Shown here one piece after another: positions 58,301-64,000 of a stretch of DNA of 64,000 nucleotides (position 1 is the stretch's first letter; every line of letters begins with the position of its first letter). A program made the position numbers and the translations under genes. The stretch spans positions 16,736 to 80,735 of the forward strand of contig JAEEIK010000097.1 of assembly GCA_016281335.1 (NCBI GenBank), in the 5' to 3' direction. This DNA is from Lachnospiraceae bacterium (lineage in GTDB: Bacteria; Bacillota; Clostridia; Lachnospirales; Lachnospiraceae). Under the pieces are notes generated by a model. It did not search any database, was not told the origin of the DNA, and saw only the letters and a list, made by a program, of their open reading frames with translations.

Positions 58301-60459
58301 ACCTCAACTTTGTCTGATTTAAGCAGATAGCCCGTTATACCTCCCACATATTCCTGACCGGTTACTCTGGCAGAATTACTTAAATTCTTGTATTCCACGG
58401 TACCGGATTTAGCCGAATAACCGAATACGCCACCCACATGTCTTATGCCTGCAACTATACTCGGATCCTGATGAGAGGCCGTACGCGTTGAAAGTGTACC
58501 GCAATACTGCAGTGTTCCGCTGTTAACACCACAGATGGAACCCACCTTATCCTCGCCCTTAACTTCACACTGATCCAGAGCAAAATATTTTATGGTTCCT
58601 TTATTCTCGATAAACAATCCGGTAGGATGCGCCTGACCGCTCTTGTAATTATCATACAGCTTATAAAGCTCATTATTTGCTTTACTCAGCTTAATACCAC
58701 TAATTTTATAAACATTCTTCAGATTGGGATCGTCACCGGAATCCGTGCCGCAATAACCGTTTACACTGTCATCGGCTTTCAGTTCACGTATTGACGGAAA
58801 CTCTGCGCTGTTTGATCTGTGCGCTGTGTTACAACCGTTATAATTATCTGAAGAAGCATAGTATGCGCAAGCCGCATTGTCTTTATCCGCAAACGCTCCC
58901 CAGTCGAGATTCTTTTTTATGTCAAACTCGGTTTTGAAGATGTAGTTCTTAGATGTATCCTCATCTTTTGCTGCTCCAAGCGTCTTCAGGTCAAAATCCT
59001 CAAGATATCTCATATTATAGAGATGTCTGGGATTGGAAATATTGCATATCTTATTACATTCCTTTTTCGTAGTATTTATACCGCTGATAGCCGTTTCTTC
59101 GAACATCGGGCTCACTGCATCCATATTCTTTGCCTCGGCCAGTTCAGAGAAATTACTGTTTCCGCTGCCGTTGTCTTCAGCTTCTATTTCAACATAGATC
59201 TGGTCTGTCCAGTTATATACGCTTGTATCCGCCCAGGTTCCGAAACGGAAGAAAGAAAGTGTTTTTACAAAATCACCGGTCTGGATTCCGCCCCTTCTTA
59301 TAGTCATAGCTTCGGTATCTTCACCCTCGATCTTCTTTTCAAGCAAAGTAACGGCTGCCGATGCATCTGCAGCATCAAGTATAAAGCCCAGTCCTTTTTT
59401 ACCGTCCTTCTCTTCCCAGTATACCGGAAGGTCATACATTCCCATCGGAAGCGGATTCTGCTTAGAATCAAAACGAGTGACTGCGCAGCTTATCATATTA
59501 TTAACAATATCATTACCTTTATTCTTTAGATCCTTGCCGCTTAATTTGAAAATAAGGGCGGGAATATCGTAAAAATCATCATAAACCGCTATGGTATAAT
59601 TAAGCTCCTCGAACATGACATCGCCTATCATATCGTCAGAAAAAGTAAGATGATATGACAGCACATCTCCGTTTATATATGTAAGTGTACCGAGATTTTT
59701 CGGTTCTCCCATATTTCCGGGACGTATATGAGTCAGGTTCTCCACTCCGTAATAGCCCAGCATTTTATCGATCCTGTTGGAATAGCTTCTCTTGGCTATA
59801 TCAACCACTCCGCCCGATCCGCTGCCTCCGCTCAGGTAATCATAGCTATCGGCCTGCTGTGAGAAAAATGCCGAGAACACCTGACCGTCTTCCGGTGCAA
59901 ATTCAAGAGCTATCGCACAGTTAAGGACATCCCTTTCGCTTATGCCGTCTTCTATCAGTTCAAATAGAAGTACGGTAGCAGGATCAAGGGTATCTCCGTT
60001 CAGATACTTATCATAATCACCGGTCTTCGAACGAAGAACAACTATATTGTGATAATTGTAGTCTCCCCAGATCTCAGCGCTGGTCAGAAGCATCGCGCTG
60101 TCAGCATCTGAAAATTGGTTATGAAGACTCTTGGTTATAAAATTATTGGGATAGGAAAATGGCCAATCAGTCCTGTAGACAGGAACTAAAATGGAAGTGG
60201 GATATTTTCCATCAGAACCCTTAATAAGCTTGACTTTTTCTTCCAGCTGACCGCTGGCATTCAGCTGCGTGATCTTTTTCTGGGCGGTTATAAAAACCGT
60301 TTCCGCATTATTATCGGCACTTATCTGTGACGCCTGATCCTGAACGGCTATGATACCCATGGCAGCCACACCCAGCAGTATTGTCATAAGTATCAATACC
60401 ACCAGCATTTCCACTAAGGTAAAACCTTTATTCATTTTTCCGGCGTTGTTATTTCTCAT
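55345..60459 (-). CDS. Giant prepilin-type adhesin with GLUG repeats
   Basis: 1704 residues, by far the longest gene here. N-terminus is a true prepilin: 12-residue leader ending KMNKG, cleavage site G-FTLVE with Glu5, helix MLVVLILMTILLGVAAMGIIAVQD. Residues 45-480 are mixed alpha/beta without a known fold. From about 640 to 1590 come roughly twenty GLUG-type repeats (VGGIAG, VGGICG, AGGIVG units with NSG or NNG turns), predicted to build a long beta-helix stalk. The C-terminal 110 residues are unassigned. Inference: incorporated at or near the pilus tip as an adhesin. The start overlaps the previous stop (ATGA). Confidence 0.9.
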   Translation of the reverse strand: MRNNNAGKMNKGFTLVEMLVVLILMTILLGVAAMGIIAVQDQASQISADNNAETVFITAQKKITQLNASGQLEEKVKLIKGSDGKYPTSILVPVYRTDWPFSYPNNFITKSLHNQFSDADSAMLLTSAEIWGDYNYHNIVVLRSKTGDYDKYLNGDTLDPATVLLFELIEDGISERDVLNCAIALEFAPEDGQVFSAFFSQQADSYDYLSGGSGSGGVVDIAKRSYSNRIDKMLGYYGVENLTHIRPGNMGEPKNLGTLTYINGDVLSYHLTFSDDMIGDVMFEELNYTIAVYDDFYDIPALIFKLSGKDLKNKGNDIVNNMISCAVTRFDSKQNPLPMGMYDLPVYWEEKDGKKGLGFILDAADASAAVTLLEKKIEGEDTEAMTIRRGGIQTGDFVKTLSFFRFGTWADTSVYNWTDQIYVEIEAEDNGSGNSNFSELAEAKNMDAVSPMFEETAISGINTTKKECNKICNISNPRHLYNMRYLEDFDLKTLGAAKDEDTSKNYIFKTEFDIKKNLDWGAFADKDNAACAYYASSDNYNGCNTAHRSNSAEFPSIRELKADDSVNGYCGTDSGDDPNLKNVYKISGIKLSKANNELYKLYDNYKSGQAHPTGLFIENKGTIKYFALDQCEVKGEDKVGSICGVNSGTLQYCGTLSTRTASHQDPSIVAGIRHVGGVFGYSAKSGTVEYKNLSNSARVTGQEYVGGITGYLLKSDKVEVYENTFKKVNSITVSYCENSGQIRGLYAGNKSTYGLDAAEKMKVRYIGGIIGYFSGNTNNTKIEYCNSKPLYESGFDKTIYDAFNELKDLEHHDLATYDSAKLTELKKYASGWYVGGIAGAALASTVTNCEAVTGGIVMGDRFVGGIAGFNSSLIQTSNNGSFVFGNDYVGGIAGIIAKADETAGYVAITETQDGNKKAYNSKNSGRVFALYDNVGGICGKCYGQVDASTNQDAAQISGRNYVGASCGCYYGNKINGSSAGKVDGENFVGGVGGYFKQGASGMDGGTKFTGPVIAYGSFVGGIAGCASGGNFIATAFSPSCTELQGNYFVGALMGASIINPGGNDINPKATVNLPNLEMKATAYAGGAIGYNALTDKSTEDIEGILNAMAGIKAELGTEWLIMPSEGRDVQSVTDMVSALDFGTTTGKVLYSGKGVYVKSISPLDTDLVYASGFVGGNADNTILNFSGYTGISNVGAGSITATHIVKQLKVYDQSEGKIVYKDVNLAYSSKFIGKNNSLSSITDCRGAGTYSSESDYRGGLCEINNGTISFTNTNTTSAYNCYASTDTNVDRLGGLCGINNGNISVNMKNLYKAKISGRDIVGGVAGENYGEIILDPPDKAKDGDYKILYVQVETSGSIAGCICGRNVGTIKELHDDRNMKLDEGSYVTAKDCAGGYIGEQIGGMVLKGFNVKQNNASIGIEASDGIAGGIVGRIVSADVKDENSDVILESCIFGNKVNVKGKVSGGIAGSVVLKGTKGVKINGCSIIYNDKNVVKITDYGSGSIVGGIVGSCKLDGGNSKLTIKDCWIQAEIENSSEPEKSAGIIYEAGGATIIDNCRVYCPKAGHGITATEAYSITNCFDGSVKGREKFGSVVTGGIIRNNYCVEKKSGTTVPEGAMPADVTTEGVYALNSSKINNTKFALYAVYEDADHNIQGFDTGMRVKIDPEAMTCFFDDYKNGTSPSNWRSVDEAFEAYISDEAHHYN

Positions 60460-60914
60460 AATCCCCTGCTATAAATTGTGCTGTCATCGTCTGCTGTCAT
60501 AACTATCGCCAGATCCGCGGGAGTCGTATCCACCACGGTATATTCGCCTTTATTATAATAAACCGATACCCCGTCTTTAGTGAAAACAGCCTCCGATATT
60601 ATAAACTTACTCTTCAGATCGGTCCTTCCGGATGAACATGCAACCGACATTTTTACGGTATTGTCGTATTCCATCCTCTTGACCCATTTTTGCTTTTTAT
60701 TACCGCTTAAGATGTTTTTGCCTGACTGATAAACATCCATAAGCTCACTCTGTGCACTGGTCACCGCGATCCTGGCATCATTTATATATGATCTGTTATA
60801 CATCTCATCGATCTGGCCGAACAGCCCCGGCACCGTGATCGCTGCCAGAAGGGATATTATCACCAGTACTACGACCAGTTCGGCAAGCGTAAATCCTTTT
60901 CTTTCAGCCGCCAT
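60456..60914 (-). CDS. Pilin-like protein
   Basis: 152 residues from the ATG at 60914, chosen for GGAGGGG five bases upstream; upstream starts would lie deep in the preceding gene. Leader MAAERKG, cleavage site G-FTLAE with Glu5, helix VVVLVIISLLAAITVPGLFGQID. The globular part ends with a GVSVYYNKGEY strand pair, related to the YFDG-W motif of the other pilins. Overlaps both neighbours: 11 bases upstream and 4 bases downstream. Confidence 0.85.
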   Translation of the reverse strand: MAAERKGFTLAELVVVLVIISLLAAITVPGLFGQIDEMYNRSYINDARIAVTSAQSELMDVYQSGKNILSGNKKQKWVKRMEYDNTVKMSVACSSGRTDLKSKFIISEAVFTKDGVSVYYNKGEYTVVDTTPADLAIVMTADDDSTIYSRGL

Positions 60915-61509
60915 ATGTCCCCTCCAGTGTCTTGAAAAAGTTAACGGGATCAGATTCGCTTCTGTCATATTTCAGGCAGAAGAAAACGATGCTTTTTGTT
61001 TTTCCGCCTATTGTGTATGTATTCGGCGGAGCAACAGACTTCCACGGACACACGGTACTCCATTCCTCACCGTTATAGAATACTATCGGAGAGTCCTCAG
61101 TCTGCTGATAAGCCATACAGCATACCTTATAAGCGGGTCCGGGGTTTTCGCTGTCATATTTACCGATACCCATATACAGGAAGTTAACATCCACGCCTGA
61201 CATTTCTATCACAGCCTCCCTGAAATCACGGCTCCACATGGTTCCGGCTCCGGTATCCTCTCTGGCGTTACTGCCGTTAACATTAGGGGGGATCTCCATA
61301 TATTCAAGGGCATTAAGCTTTAACTGCGCAGCAGCTCTGCAGTTATCGCCGGCCGCATATTCTGCATCAAGCTTTGCTACATCAACCTGTCCCAGCAGAT
61401 TGGGCACTATAATAGCGCTCATCAGTCCCAGAATGGTGAGAACAGCGATAAGTTCTACAAGTGTAAAGCCCTTATTCTGTTTTAGCGATATCTTCTTCAA
61501 ATATACCAC
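60904..61509 (-). CDS. Pilin-like protein
   Basis: 201 residues from a GTG at 61509; a TTG three codons later is an alternative, since GGTGG would sit better before it. Leader ending KQNKG, cleavage site G-FTLVE with Glu5, helix IAVLTILGLMSAIIVPNLLGQVD. Globular domain with SPIVFYNGEEWS strand pair and several cysteines (at least four), which may form disulfides. Overlaps the downstream pilin gene. Confidence 0.83.
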   Translation of the reverse strand: MVYLKKISLKQNKGFTLVELIAVLTILGLMSAIIVPNLLGQVDVAKLDAEYAAGDNCRAAAQLKLNALEYMEIPPNVNGSNAREDTGAGTMWSRDFREAVIEMSGVDVNFLYMGIGKYDSENPGPAYKVCCMAYQQTEDSPIVFYNGEEWSTVCPWKSVAPPNTYTIGGKTKSIVFFCLKYDRSESDPVNFFKTLEGTYGG

Positions 61510-61518
61510 CGCCCCGGA

Positions 61519-62262
61519 CTATTCGATAGTTATGTCGTTAACGGTATTTAATGTACCCTTGTAGTTTACAGCCTTAAATATCATATCATTAAATTTAGCA
61601 ACAGGATTATCCTGTAATGTATATTTGGAAGTGGAACTTACCACGCATACTCTTACTTCTCTTCCTGCCAATACACCGTCCTGGATGATATTCTTGGTAC
61701 GGAGTATATGATCATCGCTGTAAGGAGAACCTATGCCCCATTCATTATTCACGAAATCATAATAAACCGGCTTGGATGATTTATCTTTCCAGTAAACTAC
61801 GGACAGGCAAGAGTAAGCCTCATGCTGCTTATCGATATCCAGAGTATAGAAGTTTTCGGTTTCGGTATTCTTCACATCCACTTTCATTGTATAAAACAGC
61901 AATAAGAACGGGTCTTCGGGAATGTCAGCCACTTCAAATACCTTTTCGATAAAACTCTTGTATCTTGTATAATTCGGCTCCTTCTGCATGATCACGTCTT
62001 TTGCCGAAGCCAGTCCGGTTGCATATCCCGGTTCAACAAAACCGTATTCTACAGAAAGCTCACTCTGGATTGCAACCATTACGCCTTCTGCTGCAACTAT
62101 ATCTTCCCTGACACGAGCTTCGTCTATATAGCTGAAAACCATAGGCACTACTATTGCCGCAAGCATGCTCATTAACACCAGTACGACGATCATCTCCACC
62201 AGTGTAAAACCTTTTGTGTCAGCCCCTATATTTTTTCCTGCTTCCATAGCTTTTCCGTCCAT
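61519..62262 (-). CDS. Pilin-like protein, paralogue of the next gene
   Basis: 247 residues. Leader of about 17 residues ending TKG, cleavage site G-FTLVE with Glu5, helix MIVVLVLMSMLAAIVVPMVFSYID. The C-terminal half closely matches the protein at 62278-63033: HEAYS-LSVVYWKDK-SKPVYYDFVNNEWGIGSPYSDD, then a VRVCVVSSTSKY block. ATG 62262 has a loose GGAA site; Met6 is a possible start as well. The pair points to an old tandem duplication. Confidence 0.85.
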   Translation of the reverse strand: MDGKAMEAGKNIGADTKGFTLVEMIVVLVLMSMLAAIVVPMVFSYIDEARVREDIVAAEGVMVAIQSELSVEYGFVEPGYATGLASAKDVIMQKEPNYTRYKSFIEKVFEVADIPEDPFLLLFYTMKVDVKNTETENFYTLDIDKQHEAYSCLSVVYWKDKSSKPVYYDFVNNEWGIGSPYSDDHILRTKNIIQDGVLAGREVRVCVVSSTSKYTLQDNPVAKFNDMIFKAVNYKGTLNTVNDITIE

Positions 62263-62277
62263 GCTTTATTTCCGATG

Positions 62278-63033
62278 CTACTCTATCTTGACTGAACTGA
62301 TCTCGTTTTTCCAGTTGATCCCGCTCTTCTTATAATCCATTACCTTGAGGATCATATTGTTAATAGCTGTTATTGCCTTTACTTTAGCACTGGTATACTT
62401 GTCTGCATCAGTATTATAAGCTACTGTGGCATATTTGGAAGTACCGCCTACTATACAGACCCTGGTCTGTTTACCACTAAGAGGACCTTTCTGTATCTTA
62501 TTTTCGCCTCTTTTTATCAGATCGGCAGAATATGGCGATCCTTCGGCCCAGATGTTATCTATAAAATCATAAAATACAGGCTTGCTGTCCTTGTCACGCC
62601 AGTATACTGCGGAAAGGATCGTATACGCTTCGTGAAGAGCTTCGGTTCCTCTTTTTTTAATATCATCATCACTTATCTTCTTTGTGTAGAACAGAAATAC
62701 AAAGGGTTTTTCCACCCCTGTAAGTTTGCAGGCATCATCCATAAAATCATTAAAGTCAGGATGATTTACCATATATATATCGTCATAATGCTTTTTATTG
62801 TCATCAGCAAATCCGCTGAAGCTTTTCGCGCCTTTACCGTATTCCTCTGTCATCTGGGCCTGTATGGCGGTCATAAGAGCCTTTGCGTTTACGATATCCT
62901 GTTTCTTTCTGGCCTCGTCTATCCATCCGAGCAGAGCCGGTACCAGTATGGCAGCCAAGATGGCAAGTATTACCAGTACCACGATAAGTTCCACCAGTGT
63001 AAAGCCCTTATGTTCTCTCCTGATCTTTTTCAT
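62278..63033 (-). CDS. Pilin-like protein, first gene of pilus operon
   Basis: 251 residues. Short leader MKKIRREHKG, cleavage site G-FTLVE with Glu5, helix IVVLVILAILAAILVPALLGWID, nearly identical to the single pilin at 43781-44254. The globular domain shares the SVYWRDKDSKPVFYDFIDNIW and RVCIVGGTSKY blocks with the downstream paralogue. GGGGAA upstream of the ATG is the ribosome binding site. A weak TATAAT-type box lies on the minus strand at 63082-63087; the -35 region is unclear. Confidence 0.87.
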   Translation of the reverse strand: MKKIRREHKGFTLVELIVVLVILAILAAILVPALLGWIDEARKKQDIVNAKALMTAIQAQMTEEYGKGAKSFSGFADDNKKHYDDIYMVNHPDFNDFMDDACKLTGVEKPFVFLFYTKKISDDDIKKRGTEALHEAYTILSAVYWRDKDSKPVFYDFIDNIWAEGSPYSADLIKRGENKIQKGPLSGKQTRVCIVGGTSKYATVAYNTDADKYTSAKVKAITAINNMILKVMDYKKSGINWKNEISSVKIE

Positions 63034-63212
63034 AACAGATTTCCCCGCACTCCTTCAGTATTTGCTTACAGCATTCCATAAATTATATCGGCATAAACAC
63101 GTCATAAAATAAGGTTGGCGCCTTATCTCTGTAACTCTACATAATATGCCAATTATTTTATACCTTTTTTGTGCATAATTCAAGTATAGATAACGATTAG
63201 AGCTATTATATA

Positions 63213-63266
63213 GCCCCTCATCCGTCACCCTTCGGGTGACACCTTCTCCCCACAGGGGAGAAGGCT
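63213..63266. repeat. Dispersed two-hairpin repeat, copy 3
   Basis: Closest in sequence to copy 1: CCCCTCATCCGTCA, first hairpin (GTCACCC / GGGTGAC), CACCTTCTCCCC, loop, GGGGAGAAGG. It ends at the stop codon of the acyltransferase gene, so that gene's transcript would end in these hairpins. The gap 63034-63212 holds the pilus operon upstream region. Confidence 0.85.
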
Positions 63267-64000
63267 TATAGATAATTTTTTATTACCGGAAGTTTCTTTA
63301 AGATAAAAGTAAAGAATCCGCCAAGGACCAGGCTTATGATCAGCCAGCCAAGTGAAAACAGCGCAAAATTCAGAATATCCGCGCAAACCGAACTGTATTT
63401 TGAATAAAGAGCAGCCTTGAGGAAGGGATCAAGCAGATAAATGCCGAAGGACAGACTTCCCATAAGGAGCACAAAGCTTTTAAATCCGCCTTTAATCTCC
63501 TTAACCGAAGCCAAACGCTTCGCTCCAAGGAATATGGTAATAGCAAGCACATAATCAAAGAGGCTGATATAATTCTCGCTGTAGTCCGTAAGCGACGCCT
63601 CCAGTTTAACGGCAATAAAGCTTACGACTATCGCCAGAATCCCTGCAAGAACAAGCTTGGTGCGCTGCTTTCTGACCATAGCCATATCAGCCTTTTTATC
63701 AAGATAATAGCCGCAGATCGCGTAAAAGAAAGGCTTCGCTGTGACCAGAGGCAGCTGCAGCCTGGAAGGCCAGCCTATATCCTCCGCATCAAGGGCGAGC
63801 GCTGCCAGATTGATAACCGGGATCAGGCTCGATATCACAAAATGCATTATCAATATGGCCAGAAATTCATATTTTGTTATCCGGTCCAATATCCTCTTAA
63901 GGAAAGGCAGGAAGCATAAAAGCGCTATATATGAATACAGGAACCAGTAGCTCTCCCCTCCCGGAACCGATACGCCAAAGAATTTTCGCACAAAGTCCCA
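63266..64000 (-). CDS. Acyltransferase 3 family membrane protein, N-terminus outside window
   Basis: 245 visible residues, frame open to the window edge (WDFV before the internal GTG). Multi-pass membrane protein with the family's C-terminal pattern: YWFLYSYIALLCFLPFLKRIL, F-ILIMHFVISSLI, KPFFYAICGYYLDKK, and alternating helices to SFGIYLLDPFLKAALYSKYSSVCADI and a final helix with KKLPVIKN. The family O-acylates surface sugars or peptidoglycan. Here the catalytic His of the first part is not in view. No surface-polysaccharide genes are visible nearby. Confidence 0.8.
   Translation of the reverse strand, partial: WDFVRKFFGVSVPGGESYWFLYSYIALLCFLPFLKRILDRITKYEFLAILIMHFVISSLIPVINLAALALDAEDIGWPSRLQLPLVTAKPFFYAICGYYLDKKADMAMVRKQRTKLVLAGILAIVVSFIAVKLEASLTDYSENYISLFDYVLAITIFLGAKRLASVKEIKGGFKSFVLLMGSLSFGIYLLDPFLKAALYSKYSSVCADILNFALFSLGWLIISLVLGGFFTFILKKLPVIKNYL

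Overview
The window looks like chromosomal DNA of an anaerobic Gram-positive bacterium of the class Clostridia, most likely family Lachnospiraceae. Supporting signs: AGGAGG-type ribosome binding sites throughout, an L21 leader with an rplU-prp-rpmA-obg order and a long L27 N-terminus, a cheB-A-W-C-D-fliA-FapA operon, a LexA box of Bacillus/Clostridium type, and many secreted proteins with bacterial Ig-like and leucine-rich repeats. The species cannot be named from sequence alone. I saw no tRNA, rRNA, CRISPR array or intact insertion sequence.

Layout. (1) 1-7301: four secreted proteins on the plus strand, including a papain-type cysteine protease. (2) 7307-11163: ribosome and GTPase operon (rplU, prp, rpmA, obg, yhbY, yqeK, rsfS); nadD, which often sits between yhbY and yqeK, is absent. 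(3) 11166-12387: lexA and a divergent YneA-like LysM protein, with LexA boxes inside the promoter spacers. (4) 12461-14868: a tyrosine recombinase and an AI-2E-type permease on the minus strand. (5) 15048-24685: chemotaxis and sigma-28 operon followed by FapA-like and poorly known envelope proteins; no flagellar structural gene is in view. (6) 24786-28052: small P-loop protein, HlyD-like protein, YcxB-like protein and YggS. (7) 28199-31762: nickel-pincer cofactor operon larE-larB-larC preceded by two small, overlapping membrane-protein genes that I cannot assign. (8) 31737-34851, minus strand: rluD-type pseudouridine synthase, lspA, aroB, then separately sepF, with an iteron-like repeat array upstream of sepF. 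(9) 35191-43225, minus strand: two very large secreted proteins, one with BspA-type leucine-rich repeats and one with a von Willebrand A domain. (10) 43781-63033, mostly minus strand: a type IV pilus / type II secretion-like system. It has a separately transcribed pilin and a 13-gene operon (five pilin-like proteins, a 1704-residue giant, three further pilin-like proteins, a small membrane protein, then PilC, fused PilM-PilN, PilO and PilB). Unrelated genes lie between the pilin and the operon. (11) 63266-64000: the end of an acyltransferase gene.

The strongest candidates for something undescribed are: the pilus operon with a giant prepilin carrying about twenty GLUG-type repeats; the two small membrane proteins coupled to larEBC; a basic C-terminal module shared by three otherwise different secreted proteins; and the TTKACATAA repeat array upstream of sepF. 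Dispersed non-coding elements include a two-hairpin repeat in three copies and a 187-base imperfect palindrome.
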